From an uncultured Treponema sp. (GTDB lineage: Bacteria > Spirochaetota > Spirochaetia > Treponematales > Treponemataceae), in NCBI GenBank assembly GCA_934691925.1, contig CAKUTI010000014.1, forward strand, positions 1-40,218: a stretch of DNA of 40,218 nucleotides. Reading direction: 5' to 3'. The stretch's first letter is position 1, and every line of letters begins with the position of its first letter. A program made the translations under genes and the position numbers. The notes under the pieces were generated by a model. That model searched no databases, was not told the DNA's origin, and saw only the letters and a program-made list of their open reading frames with translations. This document shows, one piece after another, positions 7,758 through 15,659 of this stretch.

Positions 7758-7776
7758 CTTTTTTTTGATAACGCCT

Positions 7777-7862
7777 GGAGGTGTGGTAGAGCGGTAATAC
7801 AACGGATTGCTAATCCGTCAGTTCCTTTTCGGGCTGGGCAGGTTCAACTCCTGTCGCCTCCG
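7777..7862 (+). tRNA. tRNA-Ser (anticodon GCT)
   Basis: The acceptor stem GGAGGTG pairs with CGCCTCC. The anticodon loop TTGCTAA gives GCT at 7809-7811, reading AGC/AGU. A long variable arm is present and CCA is not encoded. It lies 19 bp after the first tRNA. Confidence 0.95.
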
Positions 7863-7898
7863 TAAAAAGAAACAATCACTCTTCAAGTGTTGTTTTAT

Positions 7899-7973
7899 GA
7901 GATTGTAGCTCAGCTGGATTAGAGCACCACCCTGCGGAGGTGGGGGTCGCACGTTCGAATCGTGTCAGTCTCA
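7899..7973 (+). tRNA. tRNA-Arg (anticodon GCG)
   Basis: The acceptor stem GAGATTG pairs with CAGTCTC. The loop CTGCGGA between CCACC and GGTGG gives anticodon GCG at 7934-7936, reading CGC/CGU. This is the less common form: most bacteria use ACG with inosine for these codons. The last tRNA of the operon, it is followed by a terminator. Confidence 0.93.
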
Positions 7974-7978
7974 ATATT

Positions 7979-8010
7979 AAGTCCTGTCATTTTTGACGGG
8001 ACTTTTTTTT
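7979..8010 (+). terminator. Rho-independent terminator of the tRNA operon
   Basis: AAGTCCTGTCA pairs with TGACGGGACTT (one wobble) around a 4-nt loop, followed by a run of T. It starts 6 bp after tRNA-Arg. Confidence 0.92.
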
Positions 8011-8266
8011 ATTTCCAAAGTCTTTTTCTTTATTCTTCTAGCTTTTTATTTTTTGTTTTATATTTCATTCCCAATTTTTAATCTGATTTTAATCCGAAAT
8101 TCTTATCTAAAATCTTCACAATCACAGCCGCAGTCCTGAAAAAAAATTCCAAATATAAGAAATTTTCTTCATTTATTTTTATTTTCCATATTTCCGAAAA
8201 GTCTTTCAGCCAAAATTTTCAATTCTCAAAATTATGAGTTAGAATTATAAAAAAGGGGATTTTATT

Positions 8267-9028
8267 ATGAAAAAGACATTTTTAAGCTTAGCTTTGGCAT
8301 TTCTGCCGTTTATCTGCTTCTCCGAGGCAATAACTGAATATCCGAAAACAAACGACAAAAACATATACATTCTGAAAAACGACAGCTACACGGTCGGATT
8401 CGATGACATCTACGGGCTTCCAGTCTGGTCGATGTACAGGTACACGCCGATTATGAAGATGGGCGTGAGCAACGTTGACGAGGAATGGGTTACAGACACA
8501 AGAATAAAGCGCAACAAGACAACCGCAAAGGAATTCGACTCGCTGAACCTTTACAAGACGCAGATGTTTCCGCGCGAGCATGCGATGACGTATGCCGAAA
8601 CACAGAAGACAACTTACATCACATCGAACATTCTTCCGATGACAAAATCTTTGAAAGAAGGAATTTGGGACAGAATCACAAAGGAGATTGAGCAGACGGC
8701 CGAGCAGGTCGGAGCAGTCTACGTTTACTCAGGTCCGGTCTTTGAAAAAGACTTCATGAAAAACAATTATCTTTTGAGCAACCGCGTCGTGCAGCCAAAA
8801 TATTTTTACAGGCTCTACGTTTACTTTAAGGACGGAAATCCTTTCCAAAAATGCTACAGATTTGAAAACCACGCTCCGACAGACTACGAGAAGAAGTGCG
8901 ACTTGAACGATTTTTCTTACAATCTTTATGAGCTTGAAAACGACACGAATCTTGACTTTTTTGACCAGCAGATTGACGCGTTTTTTAGGAAAGAAAAGAT
9001 GGAATATCTTGAAAAACGCGTGAACTAA
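8267..9028 (+). CDS. Secreted non-specific DNA/RNA endonuclease (NUC family, His-Me finger)
   Basis: 253 aa with a signal peptide (cleavage near residue 21, after SEA), so exported. The middle follows the NucA/EndA fold: GFDDIYGLPVWSMYRYTP, then QMFPREHAMTYAETQKTTYI, SNILPM and LKEGIWDRITKEIEQTAEQV, then VYVYSGPVF. The catalytic DRGH motif is replaced by PREH near residue 104: the general-base His is kept, but Asp and Gly are not. The metal-ligand Asn (in SNILP) is present. A GGGGA Shine-Dalgarno precedes the ATG. Likely role: nucleotide scavenging from external nucleic acid. The family is clear; activity with the altered motif is inferred. Confidence 0.82.
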   Translation: MKKTFLSLALAFLPFICFSEAITEYPKTNDKNIYILKNDSYTVGFDDIYGLPVWSMYRYTPIMKMGVSNVDEEWVTDTRIKRNKTTAKEFDSLNLYKTQMFPREHAMTYAETQKTTYITSNILPMTKSLKEGIWDRITKEIEQTAEQVGAVYVYSGPVFEKDFMKNNYLLSNRVVQPKYFYRLYVYFKDGNPFQKCYRFENHAPTDYEKKCDLNDFSYNLYELENDTNLDFFDQQIDAFFRKEKMEYLEKRVN

Positions 9029-9044
9029 TAATTTTCTCTCTGTA

Positions 9045-9073
9045 TTGAGTTTTTGGATTATCTTTGATATATT
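9045..9073 (+). promoter_or_regulatory. Promoter of the SRP RNA gene
   Basis: TTGAGT (9045-9050), 17 bp, TATATT (9068-9073). The predicted start falls at or just before 9083, the first base of the RNA stem. Confidence 0.75.
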
Positions 9074-9082
9074 ATCTTTATT

Positions 9083-9174
9083 GGTCAGGAACTAACAAAG
9101 GCACATTTCAAAACCGAGTCAGGCCGGAAGGAGCAGCTCTATGATTTGTTGTCTTGTGTCTAGCAACCCTGACC
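9083..9174 (+). ncRNA. ffs: 4.5S signal recognition particle RNA (small bacterial SRP RNA)
   Basis: The invariant domain IV sequence is present: GTCAGGCCGGAAGGAGCAGC, with the GGAA tetraloop and the asymmetric internal-loop bases that bind Ffh. The termini GGTCAGG and CCTGACC pair to close a single long hairpin. A six-T run immediately follows, so the terminal stem also serves as terminator. That T-run overlaps the stop codon of the convergent M48 protease gene by one base. Confidence 0.96.
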
Positions 9175-9179
9175 TTTTT

Positions 9180-10445
9180 TTATTTCTGCAATGCCTCAAT
9201 TCGCTCAAGAAGCGGCGGATGGTTATAGTTGAAAGCGGCGTAGATTCTCGGAACTTGAATCTCGCTCAAGTTTTCCTTGTTCAGCTTTATGAGCGCGCTG
9301 ATTAAAGGCTCGGCAGTTCCGCAGATTTTCTTTGAGAAAGAATCCGCCTGGAACTCGTCTCTCCTGCTGAAAAAATTCATGACTGGCTCAAGAAGATTTC
9401 CCCAGCTTCCAAAAGTTTTCTCAACAAGGAAAAGCCCCGCGACCATCATCTTGTAGGAAACCTCGTTTCCAAGCAAAAATCCGAAACTTTCATAGAAGAA
9501 AGGCATTTTCAGAAGAAAACTGATTGCAAACAAAACCGCAAACACAAGCGGAATCATCACGAAAAGACGTTTCACAATATGATGATTCTTGTAATGGCCA
9601 AGCTCGTGGCCAAGAACCGCCTCGATTTCTTCCGGCGTAAGCTGCTCAATCAAAGTGTCGTACAAGACAACGCGCTTTGACTTTCCGAATCCTGTGAAAT
9701 ACGCGTTTGAGTGCCCTGAGCGGCGGCTCGCGTCCATAACAAAAAGCCCGCTCGCCTTGAATCCGCATTTTTTCAGAAGCGACTCAAGCCTTGTCTTTAG
9801 CTCTCCGTCCTCAAGCGGCGTGAACTTGTTGAAAAGCGGCGCGATAAAAAGCGGATACAAAACCGAAATTCCAAGCGAGAAGGCGATGTAGACCGCGCCG
9901 AGCAAAATCCACCAGAAGCCCGCACAATACTTAAAAAGAAGGCTCGCGGCAAAAACGAGCGGAGCAGACACGACAAGAGAAAGCAAAAGCCCTTTAAGCC
10001 CGTCGGCAATCCACATTCCAAAAGTCATCTTGCTGAACCCGAACTGCTTCTCGATTCCAAATTCGCTGTACAAGTCGAAAGGAACAGAAAGAAGAACATC
10101 GGGAACCATCACGATAATCAGAAAAAGAAACGAGATTGCAAATCCGCTGTCAACAAAATACGCGACAGTCGAAAAAACCGCCGGATAAAACTCGGAAAAC
10201 ACGAGATAAATATCCAGCGCGAGCGCGAAAACTGCCGAAGGAAGCCAGATTTTGTATTTCGCGTCCTCATAGTGGCAAGTTTTTTCAAGAACCGATTTTT
10301 CAACATGGTTTTCAAGGACTTCCGGAATTTCAAGGCCGTGCTTTTTCCGGAATCTAAAGTCGATTTTTTCAAGAACAAAGTCAACAAGAAACGAGACCAA
10401 AGCCCCTGAAAGATAGATGGCTATAAAAATGTTTGTAAGTTTCAT
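9180..10445 (-). CDS. M48 family metalloprotease, Ste24 / CAAX prenyl protease 1-like
   Basis: 421 aa from the ATG at 10445. The frame is open 67 codons further up, but that extension runs through dispersed repeat C and is rejected; AAGGA lies ahead of the ATG. There are several membrane helices, including two between the N-terminus and the catalytic region. The zinc site HELGHYKNHH is near residue 280, with the third ligand probably in FFSRRDEFQADSFS. DASRRSGHSNAYFTGFGKSK and the C-terminal NYNHPPLLERIEAL are hallmarks of the Ste24 (M48A) branch. It would act in the inner membrane on unfolded or membrane proteins; bacteria lack CAAX prenylation, so quality control is the more likely role. 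Confidence 0.92.
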   Translation of the reverse strand: MKLTNIFIAIYLSGALVSFLVDFVLEKIDFRFRKKHGLEIPEVLENHVEKSVLEKTCHYEDAKYKIWLPSAVFALALDIYLVFSEFYPAVFSTVAYFVDSGFAISFLFLIIVMVPDVLLSVPFDLYSEFGIEKQFGFSKMTFGMWIADGLKGLLLSLVVSAPLVFAASLLFKYCAGFWWILLGAVYIAFSLGISVLYPLFIAPLFNKFTPLEDGELKTRLESLLKKCGFKASGLFVMDASRRSGHSNAYFTGFGKSKRVVLYDTLIEQLTPEEIEAVLGHELGHYKNHHIVKRLFVMIPLVFAVLFAISFLLKMPFFYESFGFLLGNEVSYKMMVAGLFLVEKTFGSWGNLLEPVMNFFSRRDEFQADSFSKKICGTAEPLISALIKLNKENLSEIQVPRIYAAFNYNHPPLLERIEALQK

Positions 10446-10458
10446 TAAAAATCCTTTT

Positions 10459-10525
10459 GCGTTAGGGATTTGAATGTTTCCGCTTGCGGAAGCGTGAAAA
10501 GCCCGGCCGCAGAGCGGCAACGCCC
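10459..10525 (+). repeat. Dispersed intergenic repeat, copy C (67 bp)
   Basis: It starts GCGTTAGGG and ends GCGGCAACGCCC. The inner GAAAAGCCCGGCCGC is shared with copies A and B. It contains a small hairpin TTCCGC-TT-GCGGAA. It lies just upstream of the M48 protease start. Confidence 0.7.
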
Positions 10526-10529
10526 AAGA

Positions 10530-10584
10530 TTGAAAAATATTGATGCTGAAAATCGGGCAGTTTCCTGCCGTCTTGAATTCAGCA
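10530..10584 (-). terminator. Probable terminator of the pyrF-pyrKD operon
   Basis: TGCTGAA (10544-10550) and TTCAGCA (10578-10584) form an outer stem with an inner CGGCAG/CTGCCCG stem. On the minus strand this hairpin is followed by TCAATATTTTTC. It sits 65 bp after the pyrKD stop codon. Confidence 0.5.
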
Positions 10585-10648
10585 TGGCAATTTTTTAGTG
10601 CAGCTCCGCAACGAGACTTTTTTTGGACAATCCAGGAACACGTCAAAT

Positions 10649-12457
10649 TTACAGGGCACAGCCTCTAAAGTCGTCAAGAGTCTTGTAGCCTTTTCGAATC
10701 ATAAAGAGAGAAAGCCCCGCAATCATATCGCGCATTGCAAAAGGATTTCCGAAAGTAGCCGTTCCGACCTCCACAGCCTGCACGCCTGCCATTATGAACT
10801 CGACAACGTCCTGCCAGCACGAAATTCCGCCAAGCCCCACAACAGGAATTTGCTGCTCAACAGGAAGCTTTTTTATTGCCTTGCAAACGTCGTAGACCAT
10901 TCTAAGCGCAATCGGCTTTACGGCAGGACCGGAAAATCCAGCGTGAATATTTTCAAAAACAGGCCGACCAGTCTCAATGTTTATTGAAGTCGCCTGGAAA
11001 GTGTTCACAAGGCTCAATGCGTCGGCTCCTGCCTCGCGCACTGCAAGCGCGACTCCAACCAAGTCAGGCGCATTAGGGCTAAGCTTCACCATAAGCGGCT
11101 TTTTTGTCACCTCACGCACGGCTTTTACAACATTCGCCGCCGTATCAGGATTCATTCCGAACGCCATTCCGCCGGCTTTTACGTTTGGGCAGCTGATGTT
11201 AAGCTCAATCATCGGGATTTCAGTCTTTTCAAGAAGCTCCGCGCCTTTAACGTAAGTCTCAAGGCTCGAGCCTGAAAGATTCGCGATTGGAGTTGCGCCG
11301 ATTCTCATCATCTGCGGAAGCTCGTTCTCGATAAAATGCTCAATTCCAGGATTTTCAAGACCGATTGAGTTTATCAGCCCTGAAGGAGTCTCAACAAGAC
11401 GCTCGCCTGGGTTTCCTGCCCTCGCCTCCAAAGTCAGGCCTTTTGAGCAGATTCCGCCGAGAGAAGAGACATCAAAAACAGTCGAGTATTCAGAACCGTA
11501 GCCAAAAGTTCCGCTCGCGGCAATTACAGGATTCTTGAACTCAACGCCAGCGACTTTCACGCTCAAGTCAGGCGAGTCGTTTTCTGCAAGCGGAGAACGT
11601 CGGACAAGCGGCTTTGTGACTGCAGAGCAAGAAGGAGAAAAATCTAGAATCTTAGAGTCGAAAACAGGACCGTCCTTGCAGCAACGCTTGTTTCCCTCTG
11701 AAGTCTTTATCGTGCAGCCGAGACAAGCCCCAAGACCGCACGCCATTCGCTTTTCAAGGCTCAGCCAGCACTGGACTCCAGCCTCCTCAGCGACTTTTTT
11801 GATGTATGAAAGCATGGGAGCCGGACCGCAAGCATAAACAGCGTCGTATTTTGAAACGCTTTCCGCGTCGATTGCAGCCGTTATCATTCCTTTTATTCCG
11901 ACAGAGCCGTCATCAGTTGTGACAGTCAGATTCGCAGCGTCAACATATTCAAGGCCGTAGCTTCCAGACTTGAACGCAGCAAAAAAGTCATAGGATTTAG
12001 GCTTTAATGCCGAAGCAAAGCCCGCAACAGGAGCGACTCCGACACCGCCGCCAAAAATTGCGACTTTTGAATTCTCTTTTGGAAGAGGCCAGTAGTTTCC
12101 GAGCGGGCCGATTACTTCAACCTCGTCTTTTTTGTTCAGATTGCAAAGCTCCTCAGTACCCTTTCCTTTCCGCAGAATCAGGAATTCAAGAGAAAGAGAG
12201 TCAGATTTTTCATCAAGAACAGAATGATAAATTGAAATCGGGCGGCCAAGCAGAAGACCTGACTTCACCGAGCGCAAAAGATAGAACTGTCCGGCTTTAG
12301 GCGCGCTGGATTTTTTAAGCGAGAAAGACGAAATTTCAAGAGAAAGACGATAGACGCTCCCCTCAGGAACCGCGCCCTTGACCTCGTTTATTTCATAAAC
12401 TTTTCCAGCCGTAAAAACCGGAATTGTCTCGCCTGAACATGATTTTATTTCTGACAT
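10649..12457 (-). CDS. pyrKD: Dihydroorotate dehydrogenase, fused PyrK-PyrD (class 1B)
   Basis: 602 aa. The N-terminal 290 residues are PyrK, the FAD/2Fe-2S electron-transfer subunit: flavin motif RPISIY, nucleotide-binding GGGVGVAP, and cluster ligands in CGLGACLGCTIKTSEGNKRC near residue 242. Residues about 305-602 are PyrD: SVKVAGVEFKNPVIAASGTF, catalytic cysteine in ELNISCPN (about 420), and LVNTF/GGISCW substrate and flavin motifs. Class 1B enzymes are normally a PyrK2-PyrD2 heterotetramer of two polypeptides using NAD; here both are one chain with a roughly 15-residue Ser/Pro-rich linker. The ATG has GGGAG overlapping the pyrF stop codon region, 9 bp downstream of pyrF. It converts dihydroorotate to orotate in the cytoplasm. 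Confidence 0.95.
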   Translation of the reverse strand: MSEIKSCSGETIPVFTAGKVYEINEVKGAVPEGSVYRLSLEISSFSLKKSSAPKAGQFYLLRSVKSGLLLGRPISIYHSVLDEKSDSLSLEFLILRKGKGTEELCNLNKKDEVEVIGPLGNYWPLPKENSKVAIFGGGVGVAPVAGFASALKPKSYDFFAAFKSGSYGLEYVDAANLTVTTDDGSVGIKGMITAAIDAESVSKYDAVYACGPAPMLSYIKKVAEEAGVQCWLSLEKRMACGLGACLGCTIKTSEGNKRCCKDGPVFDSKILDFSPSCSAVTKPLVRRSPLAENDSPDLSVKVAGVEFKNPVIAASGTFGYGSEYSTVFDVSSLGGICSKGLTLEARAGNPGERLVETPSGLINSIGLENPGIEHFIENELPQMMRIGATPIANLSGSSLETYVKGAELLEKTEIPMIELNISCPNVKAGGMAFGMNPDTAANVVKAVREVTKKPLMVKLSPNAPDLVGVALAVREAGADALSLVNTFQATSINIETGRPVFENIHAGFSGPAVKPIALRMVYDVCKAIKKLPVEQQIPVVGLGGISCWQDVVEFIMAGVQAVEVGTATFGNPFAMRDMIAGLSLFMIRKGYKTLDDFRGCAL

Positions 12458-12466
12458 ACGTACTCC

Positions 12467-13423
12467 CTAAAGCGAAGCCTTCGCATTGAGCAAGTCTTCT
12501 TTTGAGGCCAAAGCCGCGCGCGCCGCGCTGTCGGCAATGTCCGCCATTGTGAGCGAAGCGGAATCGATTTTCTCTTTCAATGAAGCGTCCTTTTTCCATG
12601 CGCAGATTATTCCGCGGCTTGAATTCACTGTTCCGCCGGCCTTGTCAAGAAGAGTCGCCGCGATTCTAGCAGCTCCGCCCTGTGCTCCGTAGCCAGGAAT
12701 CAAGAAGAAAATGTCAGGGTAAGCGTCTCTGATTGCGCGCGCGTCACTTTCCTCTGTGCAGCCGACAACAGCTCCAACAGGAGAGCAAGTCTGGTTCTGG
12801 TAAATCGCCTTGAATTCAGCGGAAATGCGCTCAAGCTCGCTTCCAGTCCTATCAAGAACGCGGCCGCCAGCCTTTAATTCCTGCTGCTCAATGTCAACCA
12901 TTCCAGGGTTTGAAGTCCTCAGAAGAACAAAAATTCCCTTTTCGCCGCTTGAAAGCCCCGAAACTTTTGACATCTCTGCTGGCTTGCAGTATTCGGTGAA
13001 AGGCTTTAAGGTGTCGAATCCCATGTAAGGATTTATCGTTATGATGTCTGTCTCAAAGTCTGAATTCTTTCCAAAATGAGCGCGAGCGTAAGCCTTCGCA
13101 GTGTCGGCAATGTCGCCTCTCTTGATGTCTGAAATCGCAATGAGACCGGCAGCCTTCACGGCCTTTATCGTCTCCTTGTAAGCGGCAAGGCCTTCAAGCC
13201 CCATCGCCTCGTAATATGCAATCTGGATTTTGCAGCAGCAAGCCGATTTGTCAGAAGCCACGCGCTTTATGATTTCCTTGTTGTAGGCAAGAACCGCAGC
13301 CGCAGGCGACGGAAATTCTTTCAGAATATTCTCCGGAATATAAGACGGATCTGTATCAAGCCCGACACAAAGCGGGCCGTTCTTTTCGCTAAGCTCTTTG
13401 AGCGTTTCCATATAATGTTTCAT
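12467..13423 (-). CDS. pyrF: Orotidine-5'-phosphate decarboxylase (type 2)
   Basis: 318 aa from the ATG at 13423; the frame is open to a TTG at 13501, but that would include non-conserved sequence. It decarboxylates OMP to UMP. LCVGLDTDPSYIP, KIQIAYYEAMG, ISDIKRGDIADTAKAYARAH (catalytic Lys-Asp tetrad region) and FLIPGYGAQGG (phosphate binding), then NSSRGIICAW, follow the longer type 2 group of about 280-310 aa. It is first in the pyrF-pyrKD operon. No Shine-Dalgarno is seen; TAAAAT lies 7 nt before the ATG, so the mRNA may be leaderless. Confidence 0.95.
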   Translation of the reverse strand: MKHYMETLKELSEKNGPLCVGLDTDPSYIPENILKEFPSPAAAVLAYNKEIIKRVASDKSACCCKIQIAYYEAMGLEGLAAYKETIKAVKAAGLIAISDIKRGDIADTAKAYARAHFGKNSDFETDIITINPYMGFDTLKPFTEYCKPAEMSKVSGLSSGEKGIFVLLRTSNPGMVDIEQQELKAGGRVLDRTGSELERISAEFKAIYQNQTCSPVGAVVGCTEESDARAIRDAYPDIFFLIPGYGAQGGAARIAATLLDKAGGTVNSSRGIICAWKKDASLKEKIDSASLTMADIADSAARAALASKEDLLNAKASL

Positions 13424-13430
13424 AGAAACG

Positions 13431-13459
13431 ATTTTATCAGATTTTCTGACTTCTTTACA
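13431..13459 (-). promoter_or_regulatory. Predicted promoter of pyrF (leaderless)
   Basis: TAAAAT lies 7 nt before the ATG on the minus strand. A weak -35 (TGTAAA) is 17 bp further up. No ribosome-binding site is present. Confidence 0.4.
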
Positions 13460-13539
13460 GATGAATAAAAAGGCGGATTCACTGCGGGGAACGGCAGCCA
13501 AGATGATGTTTTTATGAAAAGCCGGGGCAGAAAATCAAA

Positions 13540-13649
13540 GGAAGCATACCTTCGCCCCGAAGGAAGCCTTCCTAAGAGCTGAAGTAAGTATTCCTTCAGT
13601 CCTTAGGAAGTATACCTTAGCCTCTTAGGAAGCATGCCTTCAGTCTGAA
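13540..13649. repeat. Tandem array of five 22-bp units with self-complementary halves
   Basis: Units begin exactly at 13540, 13562, 13584, 13606 and 13628. Each starts G(G/T)AAG, most continue with (C/T)AT(A/G/T)CCTT, and the unit-to-unit variation is in the last nine bases. CCTT and AAGG half-sites alternate about every 11 bp. The junctions fold: CCTTCG-CCC-CGAAGG in unit 1, and CCTAAG..CTGAAG against CTTCAG..CTTAGG across units 2 and 3. Confidence 0.8.
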
Positions 13650-13707
13650 AGGTCTCGCCGCTCTGATTCTTGCAGCGTTCACTTACCTAAAAAATAAGTA
13701 GAGTTTA

Positions 13708-13748
13708 AAAATATAGCCGCCCAAGTTTGACACACAGGGAGCGGCTAT
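13708..13748 (-). terminator. Probable terminator of the acyl-CoA ligase gene
   Basis: On the minus strand ATAGCCGC pairs perfectly with GCGGCTAT; the stem can extend by a T-G and a C-G pair. It is followed by ATTTTTAAA. It lies about 90 bp after the ligase stop codon. Confidence 0.6.
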
Positions 13749-13835
13749 TCACTGCTCGTGGAGATACCCCGATGTTTGGGCATTTTCTTTTATTTAATTT
13801 ACCACGCTTTGCTTTTTGCGTCAAATCGCGCGCGT

Positions 13836-15659
13836 TTATTTTCCATAGTTACGCTTTACTTTCTGTGTTGTCGTCATCTCGAGCGGCTTTTCAAGAATCG
13901 TGATTTTCGAGATTCGCTCGTAAGGGCGGAGCGTCTTGTTCACTTTTGCGACATTCTCCTCGATTTTCGCCTTCACAAGCTCATTCTGGGAATTTCCTTC
14001 GCGTGCAATTCCGAGAGACTTGTAAAGCTCGTCTGAAACATAAATCAAAGCTTCGATTTCTTCCGCCTTTGAATTCTTTTCTTTCACGTAGCCCTGAACC
14101 GTAATCTGCGCAATGTCGCCTTCAAGCTGGAACGCGTTCTCAATCTCTTCTGGATAGACGTTTTTTCCGCCGTCAGTAACAATCAGATTTTTCGCGCGTC
14201 CTGAAAGAATCAGATAGCCTTCCTTGTCCAGCCGTCCCAAGTCTCCAGTCTTGAAAAATCCGTCGTCAGTGAACGATTTTTTTGTCTCGTCAGGAAGATT
14301 GTAATATCCTTTAAAAACCATCGGGCCTTTCACAGCAACCTCGCCCACTCCGTCAGAAGAAGGATTCAGGATTTTCATCTGCATATGCGGGAAAAAATAC
14401 TGCCCGACGCTCTGAATCTTAAAATGCTCAATCGGATTCAATGTCAGAATCGGGCTTGTCTCTGTAAGTCCGTAGCCCTGCACAAAGTCGATTCCCATCT
14501 GGTTGTAGATTTTGAACACGCTTTCTGCAAGAGGACCGCCACCGCAAATCGCGATTCTAAGCGAATAAATGTTCGCCTGCTCGAGAACTCTTTTGAAAAG
14601 CTTTTTACCGATATTCTTCTTGAAAACTTTCTTTGAAATATATGAAAGCGCAAGCATAAGATGAATTACAAAATTCACGAGAGAGCCTTTCGCCTTTATT
14701 CCTTTCATGATTCCTGCCAGAAGCTTGTTGAACAAGAGCGGAACTCCAAGCAGCATTGTGATTTTTCCTTCTTTCAGCTCTTTCATAAGGCGCGAGACCG
14801 CCATGCTTTTTCCATAGACAATTTCCGCGCCGACCGAAAGAGCCTCAATCATAACAGCCTGCATCGTGTACGCGTGATGAATCGGAAGAAGCGCGTAGAA
14901 AACATCTTTCTCTGTGATTTTCATTCTCGTCTGCGCAATGTAGCAGTCAGAAACGAGATTCTTGTGTGTGAGCATTACGCCTTTCGGATTTCCGGTCGTT
15001 CCGCTTGTGAAAAGAATCACAGCAAGGTCATCTTCCTCGGGCATTTCAAGCGCGCCGGCGTCAAGCGACGAAAGGTTGTAGACATACTTTTCAGAAAATT
15101 TCGGACTCAAAGAATAGACTTTGCAGATTCCGCTTTCGTTGCGATTTTGATTGCCGGAGCTTTCAGTTTCGTTTTCGCTGTGATTTAGATTGATGGAACC
15201 GCCTTTTGCCAGTCTGTCTTCCCTGTCCTTAAAATAACTGTATTTTTCCTCGTCAACAAAGAAGAATTTCGGCTTTGCCACATTCAAAAGATTTTCAGCT
15301 TCCGCCTCGCGAAGCCCCCAGTCAATCGGAACTGCGACAGCTCCAGCAAAAAGAGAAGCAAAAAAGACAACAGTCCATTCAGGCGAATTTTTTCCTGTGA
15401 GAGCCACGCGGTCGCCTTTTTTTATTCCGTTTCCGTTGAGCCAAGCCGCAAGCTGCAGAATCTTGCGTTCCGCCTGCGCGTAGATAATCGTGTTCTTTGA
15501 ATTTCCGAAGCCCTCAAAATCAGTGAGGCACGGCCGGGCTGAAAACCTCTTTGCGGAAATCGCAAACATCTCGGGCAAGGTCGGCCATTCGCCCTTGAAA
15601 TAAATTCCCTTGTATCTTCTCAAAAAATTCCACGGCGTTGAATTCAAATTCTTTTTCAC
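13836..15659 (-). CDS. Long-chain acyl-CoA synthetase / AMP-dependent ligase
   Basis: 607 aa, ANL superfamily; it activates a carboxylate (probably a fatty acid) to the acyl-AMP and then the CoA thioester. The P-loop motif ILFTSGTTGNPKGVMLTH is near residue 216, followed by LLPIHHAYTM, the A5 motif QGYGLTETSPILTLN (about 395), the A7 motif FFKTGDLGRLDKEGYLILSG and the hinge GRAKNLIVTDGGKNVYPEEI (about 487). The C-terminal catalytic Lys is likely in TTTQKVKRN. A hydrophobic stretch (about 318-340) hints at membrane association. It starts at GTG with GAGGAG 12 nt upstream. An Asn/Ser/Glu-rich insert occurs around 155-175. It stands alone. Confidence 0.92.
   Translation of the reverse strand: MKKNLNSTPWNFLRRYKGIYFKGEWPTLPEMFAISAKRFSARPCLTDFEGFGNSKNTIIYAQAERKILQLAAWLNGNGIKKGDRVALTGKNSPEWTVVFFASLFAGAVAVPIDWGLREAEAENLLNVAKPKFFFVDEEKYSYFKDREDRLAKGGSINLNHSENETESSGNQNRNESGICKVYSLSPKFSEKYVYNLSSLDAGALEMPEEDDLAVILFTSGTTGNPKGVMLTHKNLVSDCYIAQTRMKITEKDVFYALLPIHHAYTMQAVMIEALSVGAEIVYGKSMAVSRLMKELKEGKITMLLGVPLLFNKLLAGIMKGIKAKGSLVNFVIHLMLALSYISKKVFKKNIGKKLFKRVLEQANIYSLRIAICGGGPLAESVFKIYNQMGIDFVQGYGLTETSPILTLNPIEHFKIQSVGQYFFPHMQMKILNPSSDGVGEVAVKGPMVFKGYYNLPDETKKSFTDDGFFKTGDLGRLDKEGYLILSGRAKNLIVTDGGKNVYPEEIENAFQLEGDIAQITVQGYVKEKNSKAEEIEALIYVSDELYKSLGIAREGNSQNELVKAKIEENVAKVNKTLRPYERISKITILEKPLEMTTTQKVKRNYGK

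Larger units (their letters stand above)
13424..13835. other. Intergenic region between pyrF and the acyl-CoA ligase gene
   Basis: No gene is seen. It holds the pyrF promoter (13431-13459), a 22-bp-period repeat array (13540-13649) and a hairpin likely to terminate the ligase gene (13708-13748). The rest is unremarkable A/T-rich sequence. Confidence 0.7.

Noticed and set aside
10446..10646. N-terminal extension of the M48 protease
   Set aside because: It crosses dispersed repeat copy C; the ATG at 10445 with AAGGA begins the conserved protein.
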